64,000 nt of DNA from Pelagomonas calceolata. Taxonomy: Eukaryota > Sar > Pelagophyceae > Pelagomonadales > Pelagomonadaceae. Location of the stretch: positions 4,092,001-4,156,000 of the forward strand of contig CAKKNE010000005.1 of the NCBI GenBank assembly GCA_918797485.1, in the 5' to 3' direction. Shown one piece after another: positions 37,978-48,315 of the stretch (position 1 is the first letter of the stretch; each line of letters starts with the position of its first letter). The notes under the pieces were generated by a model, which saw only the letters and a program-made list of their open reading frames with translations, was not told where the DNA came from and did not search any database. A program made the translations under genes and the position numbers.

Positions 37978-39326
37978 TTACTCGGGCTTCGCCTCGATCA
38001 TGTCGTCCGTCCACCACGTGCCAGCTTTCCCCTCGCCGTAGCCGGACGGGTCCTTCAGGAGCCGCGCCACTCCATTCACGTGGAGCGCGCCGAGGATCGC
38101 GACCTGTGTTACGGCGCGTTCGTTCTGAATCGTCGCGTCGTCCTCCACGCCATCGACGCGATGCCTGCTCGATGGCGTGGCGGTGTGGGTCTTACACCAC
38201 TCGATTCAGTTATCAAGATTGCGTTGTCGCCGAGAAATGACTTGCATCCGACGCACTGGTTGATTTCCACACAGATCGCGACGACGTTGCCCCTGCTTCT
38301 ATCAGCGGCCTCGGTGATGGACCGGGCTAAGCGCACGTTCCGCTCCTCGAGCATGGCGACGAGCAACAGCCGCCCGAAGACGATGGGAAACAAGATGTCG
38401 AGCACGATCAGCACGCCGCTGAGCAACAGGTAGGACGCGGAGGAGTCGCCACCTGCGGCCGCGAGGGCGTCGGCCTCGCGCGCCGCTTGCTCCAGGTAGT
38501 GCGCGCCAAATGCTGAGCCGAGAAGTAGACCCCCAACAGGTATAGGAGCTTTGACCAGGGCCGCCGCCGGGTACGCGAGCAAGGACGTCACGAAGCCTAG
38601 TAGTAGGTCCGGCTTCAGGAAGTCCGAGAACTCCAAGGCGTCGCCGTCGAGGTCGCTCGTGTCGAACGCGAGTTTCGCACCACGCCGCAAGTCGTCGCCG
38701 ATTCTCCGCCAACCCTCGCCGGGACTGAGGAGGTCCATCAAACTCGCGATGAGGAGCTCTTTCAGCCGCGGACCGAGCTCTCCGACGTCCGTGTCGCCCA
38801 GAGAGATCGGAACGCCGCGCTCCTCTGCCGCCTCGGCGGCGGCGAGCATCTCGGAAGGCAGCAGCACGCGGCCGATGCTTCCCGGTGGGCTCACTTCTTG
38901 CGTCCGCCGCCACCGCGATTCACAGCTCTCGACGACGACGGCGCCGAGCCCTTCCTGCTCCTCGACGCATCGCTCTGCCAGAGCAATGCTCACTGGGTTA
39001 TAATGCATAGCTCCAACCAATGTGACGTCTCTTTTACTGTGGACCTGTGCGCAAGTCGATCCGTGAGTCGAGTCGTATTCTCTCGCAGCGAAACGCGACC
39101 GTGCTGGCTGAATAGAACGGTGAGAGATCGGACCGCCACACCATCGAGCTGGCGTCGCGTCGATGGCGTGCGGCCGCGATTGGAGGCCGTGATTCAGCAG
39201 TGGTGGAGACGCGCCGCGACAATTTGACTTATGCACTGCTGTTACGTCTCTTAGCGTCACGGTCTGTGGCTGTCTCAGGGCGGAGGCAGCGCTGAGCAGT
39301 AGCAATGCGGTGCATGCACGCGCCAT
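37978..39326 (-). CDS. TraB-domain (PrgY-like) membrane protein
   Basis: Exons 39326-39246, 39044-38283 and 38103-37978 give 322 residues; all joins keep the frame. MARACTALLLLSAASAL is a signal peptide. The TraB domain opens with VTLVGAMHYNPVSIALAERCVEEQ and VVVESCESRW, continues with LPSEMLAAAEAAEERGVPISLGDTD, and closes in exon 3 with GNVVAILGALHVNGVARLL. Three hydrophobic helices lie at ~180-250. TraB proteins include bacterial pheromone-shutdown factors and mitochondrial regulators; the role here is not known. The stop lies 16 bp from that of the convergent gene. Confidence 0.88.
38104..38274 (-). mobile_element. Introner element with perfect 8-bp target duplication
   Basis: 171 bp, about 75% similar by eye to the element at 4891. 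One terminal repeat, CTGTGTTACGGCGCG, has lost bases. The flanks ATCGCGAC (38096-38103 and 38275-38282) are identical. On the gene strand they read GTCGCGAT, giving a GT donor. Confidence 0.9.
39045..39237 (-). mobile_element. Older introner element in the same gene
   Basis: The intron is 39045-39245. The internal hairpin (CACGCCATCGA facing TCGATGGTGTG) and ...GCTGAATC segment match the family, and the end is GCGCACAG. Terminal repeats and flanks are strongly diverged, so it is older than its neighbour at 38104. Confidence 0.7.
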
Positions 39327-39438
39327 GCTGGCCAAGGAATGCTGCGCAAGGCGCGTAGAAATGCTTGCCAAGCGTCAGTACTAGCTCTACGAGTTGTACG
39401 CTGGCAAATAGCGCACGCTTTTGTGGGCTTGGACTGGC

Positions 39439-39459
39439 CTAGTGGTGTTGTTACGCTAG
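39439..39459. promoter_or_regulatory. CTAG box
   Basis: CTAGTGGTGTTGTTACG followed by CTAG, between divergent starts at 39326 and 39625. Confidence 0.45.
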
Positions 39460-39624
39460 GTTTACTTTTTGTTCGTCATCCGGACACGTCCTCCCCACTA
39501 AGCTCGCCACGCAACTGCCAGACGCGCTAAGACACTCGAATACAACCTACTTGCACCACACGCGCGAGCTCAGCCAATTTAATTCGCCGGCCAGCGCACA
39601 AAGACAAGATAAATTACAAACAAA

Positions 39625-40601
39625 ATGTTCCGGCAGCTTGCCCGCCTCGCCGAGGAGCACGAGCTGCTCGAAGCCCTACCATTTTTAAGCAGCAACGCGG
39701 ACGACGAAGACGATTTGATCCAAGACGCCATCGCGGCCCTACCGCCGCTCGTCGCGAGGTTCTTCTTCGCGCCGCGCGGCGGGCCGAAGGCGCCGCCGCT
39801 CCTCGGCCGCTGCTTCACCCTCAAGAAGCTGAGCGCGCCGCACGATGTGCGGGAGGCGTGCCTGCGCGGCGCGGCGAACTCGTTCCGGTTCCGCGCCGAG
39901 TACCGCTGGAGCGCGTGCGCTGTCGGCTTCGTGGCTGGTTTTGCGGATGGCAGCGCGTGGTCGGCGTCGTGGCTTGTGGCCGAGGCGGCCTGCGTCGTGC
40001 TCGCACGGGCGCCGCCGGCCGTCCAATTCCCCACGGAGGACCTCAAAACTCGCAGAGCGGCCGCGCGAAAGGCGGCGCGACGACGACGTCTCGCCGGCCG
40101 CCGCGTCTGCGTGAAGAACGTCGGTGCCGACCAGTGCCGAAATCAAAGGGAGAGAGCGCTTCCACGCCATCGAGGCAACAGTGGGTCCATTTCCAAACAG
40201 GCGCCGGCACGCTCGAGCTCAAGGACGGCGCGCTGCGGCTCCGCGACGACCGCGGCCACAAGCACGCCTTCGACGCGGGCGTAGACTTCGTCCTGCTCTC
40301 GCCGCGCGACGCGCTGTGGCAGGCGCGCTACGTCATCGGCGCGCTCGCGCTCGCGGCGTTCCTCGCGCCGCCGGCGGCGCAGCGCGCGCGGCGCTGGGCG
40401 GGCCTCGCGTTTATCGGCCATGCGGTAGCCAGGCGCGTGCCGCGGGCCTGCCGCGAGCGCGTCGATGCGGCCCTCGACGGCACCGACGACCTCGAGCGCA
40501 CGCTCCGCGACCTGGAGTACTACGTCATCTCGGGCGCGGACGTGCCGGTGGAGACGCCTCGGCGGCGCTGGTGGCAGCGGGGCCGGAGCGCGTCCTCGTG
40601 A
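39625..40601 (+). CDS. Unknown protein with one introner intron
   Basis: Exons 39625-40123 and 40201-40601 give 299 residues. The N-terminal half is helical with two hydrophobic stretches; a basic cluster (RRAAARKAARRRRLAGRR) precedes the join at VKNVGAGTLELKD. The exon 2 product begins with beta-rich sequence and has a hydrophobic segment, YVIGALALAAFLAPPAA. The end is RRRWWQRGRSASS. Membrane association is likely. No family is recognised, so only the gene structure is firm. Confidence 0.6.
40132..40200 (+). mobile_element. Diverged introner element
   Basis: Flanks GTGCCGAC (40124-40131, donor) and GCGCCGGC (40201-40208) match 6/8, both changes being transitions. The ends CAGTGCCGAAATCAAA and CATTTCCAAACAG are decayed versions of the family terminal repeats, around the core CACGCCATCGAGGC. 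Confidence 0.78.
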
Positions 40602-40766
40602 TCCACGGCAACCATCTCCCAAGACCGACGACTCACTCCGACCGGCGGATTCGATTTTGTAATCATGATTTCTGTTTCAAGTTCATCTATTTATAATTCT
40701 CACAAGAGGAGGGGGGAGGAGGGCGATCGGATGAGAACGGGGGGGGGGTCGGAGGATACGAATTCT

Positions 40767-41858
40767 TCAGCGCGCGAACGCGGGCTGCGGGCGGAGCGCG
40801 TCGACGACGGCCGCCGGCTGCGCCCCGCGCCAGGCCACGTCGTTGATCGACGCCAGCAGCGGGAAGGCGCCGCGCCAGCCGCGCTCGTCGAGCACGTCAC
40901 CGACTAGTTGGGCGGCGTGCCAGTCCGGCAGCTTCATGCCGTCAAACAACTCCTTTTCCAGGCGCGCCCACTTCGCCTCGGCCGGCTCCTCCACAGAATC
41001 GTTCGCGAAAGCCTTGGCCAGGACGCGCCCGCGGCCAGACGACGTCGTCAATACTAAATCGCCGAGGCCGCACGGCGACTCGAAGAACGTCGCCCGCTCG
41101 GCGTCGCGCAATCTCGACGCTAAGGCGTGGATCTCGACGAGGCCTGCTCTTATGAGGGCGGCGCGCGCGTTCGGGCCCGCAACGGCATCGGCGAATCCAG
41201 AGCCCAAAGCGACGACGTTCTTGAGGACCCCACAGAGCTCGACGCCCGCCCGGTCGTCTACCGTATCGACGCGGAACGCGGGGCTGGCGAAGACGCGCGC
41301 GGCTTCGGCGGCCGTCGTTTCGTCGAGCGCCCCGACGGTGGCTTCCGCGAACTCGCCGCGAGCTAATGACCCATAAATGTTCGGGCCGGACAGCGCACAC
41401 GCGCGGCACGTCTTGAACTTCGCCTCGACGTCTTCGCAGACCGTCGCGACGTCTCCTTTTATCTGGCGTGCGGACTTGACGAGCGAGATCGCGACCTTTC
41501 CGTCCAAGTTGATCTGCTCCAGCGTCGTCCCCAGAAACTCGCCGGGCACGGCCAGCACTACCACGTCCGCATCCGAGACGGCTCCTCGCAAGTCCGTCGT
41601 CGCCTCGACGTTCGACGGGAACGGGTCCGCGTCCTCCGGCAGGTAGCGGCCGTTCCGGCGCTGATCGTTGATCTCGTCGACGACGGCGTCGCGCCGCGCC
41701 CAGATCTTGATCGAGGCGTCGGGCTGGGCTCTCGCTGCCACCAATGCCATTGCCGAGCCGAAGCTACCGGCGCCGACGAAGACGACTTTGTTCCGGCTCG
41801 GCGCTGCGAGACCGTGCGCCGCGCGAGCTACCAACGCGAGCATACAGCAGCGTCGCAT
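40767..41858 (-). CDS. GPDH: NAD(P)-dependent glycerol-3-phosphate dehydrogenase (GpsA type)
   Basis: 363 residues. MLALVARAAHGLAAPSRNK is a signal or transit-like leader. The NAD-binding VVFVGAGSFGSAMALVAA (~25-43), WARR, DADVVVLAVPGEFLG, SLVKSARQ, LSGPNIYGSLARG and the catalytic-Lys segment GVLKNVVALGSGFADA match the bacterial/plastid-type enzyme. It reduces dihydroxyacetone phosphate to sn-glycerol 3-phosphate for glycerolipid synthesis. It might supply the same lipid pathway as the LPCAT-type enzyme at 233, but no linkage is implied. Confidence 0.95.
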   Translation of the reverse strand: MRRCCMLALVARAAHGLAAPSRNKVVFVGAGSFGSAMALVAARAQPDASIKIWARRDAVVDEINDQRRNGRYLPEDADPFPSNVEATTDLRGAVSDADVVVLAVPGEFLGTTLEQINLDGKVAISLVKSARQIKGDVATVCEDVEAKFKTCRACALSGPNIYGSLARGEFAEATVGALDETTAAEAARVFASPAFRVDTVDDRAGVELCGVLKNVVALGSGFADAVAGPNARAALIRAGLVEIHALASRLRDAERATFFESPCGLGDLVLTTSSGRGRVLAKAFANDSVEEPAEAKWARLEKELFDGMKLPDWHAAQLVGDVLDERGWRGAFPLLASINDVAWRGAQPAAVVDALRPQPAFAR

Positions 41859-42241
41859 TTATTCTTCTGGGTCAGTGCCTTGAGCGCTGAGTTCTTTACG
41901 GCGCCAGTGGTGGCCAGCAATGCGCGTGCGCAGTGCAGTGGCGCGCTGCGGCAATACGTAAGCCGCCTTATGCGCGCGGTACGCCTCAGTACGGCCTCGG
42001 CGCCGATTTTTACCTCGAGGCCTCATCGAGATGCTGAGACGGGTTTTTGGCGCACGGTGTTTCAGGCCCGGATTCGATAACCACAGCCACCAATCACATG
42101 AACAAGATTCGACCAAGCATCATTCGTGCGGGTCGGCCTGATGCTGATGAAAATTGCCGACGCACCCTCATCCGCAACCAGCTCGTGGTGCATCATGTCT
42201 GTGCGAGGTAGTTGACTGCTTTTTCAGCGGCCGCCGAGACC
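41859..42241. other. Divergent intergenic region
   Basis: 383 bp, no gene, repeat or CTAG box seen. Confidence 0.5.
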
Positions 42242-42787
42242 ATGCATCCGCCAGCAGCAGCTGATCCAACCGACGAGCGCATGGTGAGTGCACTCAATTA
42301 TGCATTGAGCGGCAGAGGAGGCGCCGTCGACGATGCGGCGCTCGCGCTGGGCCTCGCGCTGGCCGGACGCAGTGGTGGCCACGGCGCGCGCCATAGCTCG
42401 CTCTCGCCGAGCGAGTCGTCCGTGGCGTCGACGACGTCGATGATGTCGACGTCCTCCTTTGCCTCGTCGCTGGCGCCGGCCGACGCGCCGGCCGACGAGC
42501 ATGTCGTGCTACCCGGCGACACTCTAGCGGGCATTTGTATTCGCTACGGCGTGTCCGCGCGATCGCTCCGCCGCCTGAACCGCCTCGACGAGGGCGATCA
42601 GGTGATGCAGCACGCGATCCTGCGCATCCCGCCTGCACGGCGCGGTCGCCGCCAGACGCCGCAAGCGCAAACTCCGGACGTTCTGGCCGCGCGGCAGCGA
42701 CTGGCGTTCCGCGAGAGCGGCGCGTGGACCGAGGACGAGTCCTTCCGGGTCGCTATTCGCATCATCAACGGGCGGCGCGTGCGGTGA
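42242..42787 (+). CDS. LysM-domain protein, probably intracellular
   Basis: 181 residues from the ATG at 42242. No signal peptide is seen. After a Ser-rich disordered stretch, one LysM domain spans ~96-140: HVVLPGDTLAGICIRYGVSARSLRRLNRLDEGDQVMQHAILRIPP. A short basic and helical tail follows. LysM domains usually bind GlcNAc polymers, but cytosolic eukaryotic versions (LYSMD type) are known and have other roles. The substrate is unknown. Confidence 0.85.
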   Translation: MHPPAAADPTDERMVSALNYALSGRGGAVDDAALALGLALAGRSGGHGARHSSLSPSESSVASTTSMMSTSSFASSLAPADAPADEHVVLPGDTLAGICIRYGVSARSLRRLNRLDEGDQVMQHAILRIPPARRGRRQTPQAQTPDVLAARQRLAFRESGAWTEDESFRVAIRIINGRRVR

Positions 42788-42858
42788 TTGTATGCGCCGC
42801 ATCTCCTCCTTTGTTTGTTAAAACTTTATGTCTGCATTGACTTCTCTCGAATATATCC

Positions 42859-43236
42859 TCACGGGCCGCGCGGACGTTGAGTACTCCTCCCCCAGTACGC
42901 CATCGCCGCGACCCGTGCAGGTCTTCGTCGGGGGTAATCGAGCGTTGGAGAATGGGGGCTTAGGCCTAGTCGGAGGAGCGGTCCAATGGCCAAGGGGAAT
43001 GCCGGCGCGTTACCCTCGTACCACGGCTCGCGCCACGGCTCGGCTAGGCTCGACGCGTTCCAGGCGCCGTTTGTTGGCAGAGCGGCGGCTTGCGGCGCGC
43101 CTTTGCGCTTCCTTCGGCCTGAACCCCTTTGCCGAGGAGCAGCAAATGCATCAAACTTTTGGAGCTTTGCCTTTGCTTGATCTGTGGGCCGCGCGGCGGC
43201 GACGACGAGGCAAGCGAGCACGAGCAGTCGTCGCAT
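42859..43236 (-). CDS. Small secreted protein, unknown
   Basis: 125 residues. MRRLLVLACLVVAAARPTDQ is a good signal peptide. The rest is basic and Pro/Trp-containing (WREPWYEGNAPAF), and no family is recognised. The C-terminal region overlaps an introner-core-like string (CGCGGCGATGGCGTAC, ~42890-42910), so the true end may differ. A plus-strand frame of 138 residues overlaps this one; the signal peptide makes the minus strand more likely. Confidence 0.45.
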   Translation of the reverse strand: MRRLLVLACLVVAAARPTDQAKAKLQKFDAFAAPRQRGSGRRKRKGAPQAAALPTNGAWNASSLAEPWREPWYEGNAPAFPLAIGPLLRLGLSPHSPTLDYPRRRPARVAAMAYWGRSTQRPRGP

Positions 43237-43406
43237 GCTTCTAAATTGATCACGAAACGCCTGTCGCCTGAGCGATCTCCAGTTGACCCCAAAATTTTTG
43301 CCGGAAAAACCCGTCCTGGTCATTAGAGCAGCTATCCAGCCGGACGGGTGGGCCAGGGGGAGCGGGAGGGGCGACGTAGAGAGTAGTTCAACAACACCCA
43401 TCTTAC

Positions 43407-46400
43407 TCAGCGCATCGCCTCGGGCTCCGGCGCACCCGGTGCGAAGGCGGTCAGCAGGTCCCGCTTGAGCGCGTCCGTCACGGGCCACTTCTCTTTGGCG
43501 GCGGTCGTCTGGAACCACGTGATGACCGTCGTGAAGGGGCAGTCCCAGGGCTGCTTGGCGTGGGTCTGGAACTCGTTGCCTCTCCGGTAGACGTGGCCCT
43601 GGCCCATGCCGCCGCTGTATTTCGAGGAGGCCCGCACCATGAGCTCGCCCGCGAGGAAGGGCGTCTCTCTCCTTATAGACTTTCGCGTTTGCAGGCGGCC
43701 CGCCGTCTCTGGCACGACGTAGCAGAAACTGAGGGCCTTGCCGTCTCGTTCCGCCGCTTGCAGGAGTTCGACGACGTGGTCCTCGACCGCCGTCGATCTT
43801 ATGGTGAAGGGAGGGTTCAGCTCGAAGGAGCCCATCTTCGGCCGCCAGTCGAAGAACGAGCCCAGCGAGCCAAAGCACCTATCCGCTTCAGAATGAAGCG
43901 AGCAGTAACTTTGGAGCGTCGCATTCAAGGGCGTCGCGAAGCCTTCGCCCTCGCAGCCCCACTCTTGTAAAGTGCCAAAGACCGCCAAGGGCAGCATGCC
44001 GTGCTGGCCCGGGTCGCTCAATAACGCGCCGTACTTCAGCAACACAACCAAACAGCGTGTGAGGAACCGCGCCTGCTCCAACTGCTGCTTCTGGGCATTC
44101 CCAGCACACGTCGCCCGTATGAAGTGGTCGTGCCTCCTTTTGAGGCGGAAGAGGACCTCGAGGCGAATACACGCCCGTAATTTCGGCGCGGCCTTGCAGA
44201 CGAGCTCGCACGTCTGGCCCCGCGGGTTGTCGACGCGGTGCACGCCTGTGTAGACATCAAGCAGTGAGTCGGGTGCGCGTCGATGGCGTGCGGGCCACGA
44301 TTCAGCCGGAGAAGCGCCACGAAGATTTTCGTCATTGTGTGTGCTTGTCGATCGACGCGGTGCCAGGGACGACGTCACGGACGGCGTCGGGGTTGCGCCG
44401 CCGCCGCGACGTCTCGCGCGGGCGGATCGAAGGCCACACAGAAACCAAGGACGCCGCACACAAACCACAAGTCGCGTCCGTCCAGTCGTCCGTCGCGCAG
44501 TCGCGCGAGAACGTCTCGAGCGTGTCCGACGTCTCGTCGTTGGCCTTGAGCCAGGAGCGAGCCGCATCGCTCGCAAGTTTTTTAGCATTGGCGCCGGCGT
44601 AGGGCGAGGCCGGGTCGGGCTTGGCCTTGTGGACGAAGTCGAGGATGGACTCTTCCAGTTTCTGGTGCGTCTCAGAACATTCTAGAGACGGCAGGGGCCG
44701 CGTCCGCGTCCGCGACGGCGCGCTCCCGGCCCAGAAGCTACAATACCCGAACAGGTTGCCCGCCTCCTTCTGGCCCTCGTATCCCGAGGGCTTGATGCGG
44801 CCGGCCCTAACACACGCGTCCCGCAGCAAAAAGTCCAGGTCGGCCCGCGAGTCCTGGGCCGCCTCGCAGCCCTTCTCGACCATGAGCAGCGGCGACGTCG
44901 TGTAGTCTATAATAGGTGTCCGCGGCCTCGCGGACGGGTCGTGCTTGTAGGGGCACGCGTCGCCGTTCCGGCACTCGCCGCGCGCCCAGAAGTGGCACGC
45001 CGTGTCTCCTCTAGGATCGGGGCTCGGCCTCCTCTGGACGACGGCGGGCTTCTTCGGCTTCCTAGGGACGGCCGTCGGCTTCACGACAGGTTCGACGGCG
45101 GGCGCCTTCTTCGCCTTGAGCTTGCGGCGCGGGATCTTCGCGACCGGCGCGGCCGCGGGCGCGGCGGCGGCGCGCTTGCGGGCCTTGGTCTCCGCAGAGC
45201 GCTCGACGGCGGCCCACGCGTCCGCCGCGGTACTCGGCGCCCGCGCCGCGGCGGCCCAGACGGCCTCGGCGCGGGCCTGGGCCCGCGCGCCGACGGCTGA
45301 CGCCGCCTTCTTCGTCGCCTTCTTCTTCTTCGGCGGCGCGCGGGCCTTCTGCTGCGGCGGCAGCCGGATGTCGTGGTTCTCGCGCGGCGTCACGCCGCAC
45401 TGCTTCAGGCGGCGCTCGGCCTTCTTGTTGGGCCTAGCTTGCCGCAAACTGCGCAGGATGCCGGCCTCGCACCGCCGGAAACACTCCTTGGCCCGCATCA
45501 CCTCCCGCTCGCCGTCGTCGAAAACGACGTCGACGTCCCCGTCGCCCCTACTATTAAGATCGGCCTGGACCACGGTCCCGCCCCACCACTCCTGGCCGTG
45601 CTCGTCCTTATCAAATAAAGCCCACAACCGGTCGCCTCTTTGCACGCCGCGCGCCGAGCGGTCGTTCTCTGCTATGACCATCGTTACTACTTCCTCCTCT
45701 TCGAACTCCTCTTCCTCCTCTTCTACCTCTTCTTCGGCGGCCTTCGCCTTCTTAATAAGTTCTTCGACGCCGGCCTTCAGTCTCCTCGCCTTCACGGGGT
45801 CCGCGTCGTTGCGAGCCTGAATAGCGCCGTTCGCCGCCTTCCAGCGCTCGAAGAGCGTCGTTGCTTGTTCTATCGAAGCGCTGGCGTCGGCCTGGCCGTA
45901 GGTCTTCTGCTTCTTGAGCTGCTTGAGGGCCTGGATGACGCCCGTGGCGCCGAGGCCCTCGTAGGACGTAATACTGTTCTCGACGTCCCCCAGAGCGTCG
46001 AGGGCGCCGAGCGCTTTCACTGCGGCCGCCGGGTCTCCCTCGGACGCGGCTTTTCCTAAATCGGCGCCGCAGCGGGCGAGCCGCGCGAGCAGCGCCGCCT
46101 CCTCGGCCTCGGCGGCGGCCGCCCGCTCGGCCGCGCCGCCGTCGTCCTCTTCTTCCTCCTCGTCCGCGATGCGGCGCCGCGCCCGCGGCGAACGTGGCTT
46201 CTCGTCGGGGATCTCGGCGGCCGCCTCGTCGACGGGCTCCTCCTCGTCGGGCGGCGCCTCGTCGGCGTCGACGGGCTCGTCCGCCTCGTCCGCCTCGTCC
46301 ACGACGGGCTCCTCGTCCTCGTCAGCCGGCGGCGCGGGCGCCTCGTCGTCGTCGTAGGGCTGCGTGTCGACGGGCTCCTCGTCGGCGCTCTCCGTGACGA

Positions 46401-48033
46401 CGCGCGCCGGCGCCGCGGCCTCGACCGGGCCGGCGCGCGGCGACGACGACGGCGACCGCCGCTTCCGCAGCGTCGCGACGTCCTCGTCACTGTCCTCGTT
46501 GGTCGACGGCGGCGTGTCGTCGGACGGCCGGCGCGAGCGCGCTTCCGGAATGGCGACGGCGAGCGGGCCGAGCACGGACGCCGCGACGTCCGGCTTGTTC
46601 CGGTTGTTGTCGAGGCGGCTCGCGAGGACCGTCGCCGCGTCGAGCGACGCCGCGCGCCGCATGGGCCGCTCCTCCGCGCCGGCGGGCTCTTCGACGACAT
46701 CATCAATCTCCGCCTCGCCGAGGCCACTCGCGTTCACGCACGTGTCGCAGCGCCACGTCCGCCGCCGCCGCCGCTGGCCCGAGCAGTCGCGGCACATCTC
46801 GACGGCGCACGCGTCGCAGCGCACGCAGCCGTCCGCGTCGAGCGACCCGTCCGGCAGTCTGGTGGATTCCCCGCACATGAGGCACGCGCGGTTTTCTGTG
46901 GATGGCGTCGCGGGCGTTGGTGGAGGCGGCGGCGGCGCCGCGGCGGCGCCGTGGATCAAACATTTCCGCATCGTCGTCTCGGCGTAGGCCTGGCGGTAGC
47001 CCGGGTCGTCGTCCCAGCGCACCTCCCACTTGCCGGACGCGCGCTGGGCCGAGATCGTGCCGAGCCACTTGCGTGCGCCGAAGCCGGGGAAGGATTTGGC
47101 CACTCTTGCTCCTACTCGTACGTCGTTCATCGGCGGCGGCGGGGGCGTCGGCGGCCGCGGCGGCGGCGGCGGGCGCCGGAGGCGGACGATGGTCTCGCCC
47201 TTGGCGTTGAAGCGCGCGCCGGGCGGCAATGGTCGCGGCGGCGCGGCGGCCGCGGGAGCTGCCACGGGAGCCGGCGGCGCTGCGGGCGGCGCGGCGGCCG
47301 CAGGAGGCGCCGGCGCAGCGACCGCGGGAGGCGCCGGCGCCGCGGGCGGCGCACCGGGGCCGATCGTCTGGCGCTTCACGCGTTTGCCCTTCGTCGCGGC
47401 CGGCGCGGTGGCCACGACGACGACCGGCGGGGCCGCCGCGTCCGACGCGGCGCGCGGCGCGGGCGGGGTGAGCGCCATCGGCGCCGCGGGCGGCGTGAGC
47501 GCCATTGGTGCCGCGGCGGCTGTCGGCGCGGCGTCCATCGGAGCAATCGACGTCGACGGCGGTACGGCCGGCGTGAGCGCCATCGGTGCCGCCGTAGCGG
47601 TGGGCGCGGCGTCCATGGGAGCCGTCGGCGGTACGGCCGGCGTGAGTGCCATTGGGGCGGCCGCGGCGGTCGGCGCGGCGTCCATCGGAGCTGTCGGTGG
47701 TACGGGCGGCGTCAGCGCCATGGGCGCGCGTGCGGGCGGCGTTAGGGCCTTTGGCGCTCGCACACTGGGCGCCGCGTCCATGGGCGCCAGCGCGTCGCCG
47801 CAGAGCATCGGGTCGCCGGCCGCGTCGGCCTCCGTGAGCCAGGGGTCGACGAAAGGCGGCGCGGCGCGCTGCGGCGCGGCGACGGGCGCTGTGCGCCCCC
47901 CGTCCAAGGGCATTGGGGCCGCGTGGGGGGTCCCTGGCGGCTGTGCCTCCTGAGGGGCCATGTCCATAGAGCCTTCATAGGAAGCGGGGCAAGCCGGCAG
48001 TGCGTCGCCGGCTGGTGGATTGTTGAAATCCAT
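43407..48033 (-). CDS. PCIF1/CAPAM-type cap adenosine methyltransferase fused to Tudor-like, PHD-like and CCCH modules
   Basis: Exons 48033-44364 and 44245-43407 give 1502 residues. The first ~300 are Pro/Ala-rich with repeats of APMALTP. Next are a Tudor-like barrel (~305-365), a Cys cluster of PHD/RING style (CLMC ... CVRCDAC ... CRDC ... CDTC, ~385-440), a long acidic region, and a second Tudor-like barrel (~795-840, RLWALFDKDEHGQEWWGG). A CCCH finger (CHFWARGECRNGDACPYKH, ~1011) follows. The C-terminus matches the PCIF1 catalytic domain: ATPLNATLQSYCS, FGSLGSFFDW and the catalytic SFELNPPF (~1366). In animals this enzyme makes m6Am at the mRNA cap. Donor choice is not settled (GC at 44363, or a GT upstream in the same phase). 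Confidence 0.85.
44246..44355 (-). mobile_element. Introner element in the PCIF1-like gene
   Basis: The end CACTGCTTGATGTCTACACAG minus one base, the TGGCGCTTCTCCGGCTGAATC-like segment and GCACGCCATCGACGCG match the family at 4891. A 12-bp direct repeat, GCACCGCGTCGA, occurs at each side of the intron, so the target duplication may have shifted. Confidence 0.75.
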
Positions 48034-48315
48034 GATCGCCTGGAGCCGCGCGCGCGCAGGCGCGCAGCACTCGGCGTCTCTCTGCGCGTCGATTTGCGCT
48101 AGCTAGCGGCTGTAAAGACACTAGCAAACCAGGCATAATATATTATCTGTAACATCGACGAAGGAGCATAAATATTCTGTGGCGCGGCGCGATGGAGCTA
48201 GGCGTCGGAGTCCATTTGCGCGCGAGCCCGACGCGGACACATGACCGCGACTGTGGGGAACACGCCGTCGCCGCGCTCCATCACCAACGGATCCACAACG
48301 AATCAGTAGAAGAGG
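48034..48315. other. Intergenic region
   Basis: 282 bp between two minus-strand genes. Contains the CTAG box at 48103-48124; nothing else seen. Confidence 0.5.
48103..48124. promoter_or_regulatory. CTAG box
   Basis: CTAGCGGCTGTAAAGACA followed by CTAG, 70 bp upstream of the PCIF1-like start: the closest of all copies. Confidence 0.6.

Noticed and set aside
42828-43244. Plus-strand frame of 138 codons over the small secreted protein
   Set aside because: Arg-rich chance composition. The minus strand carries a convincing signal peptide. Still uncertain.
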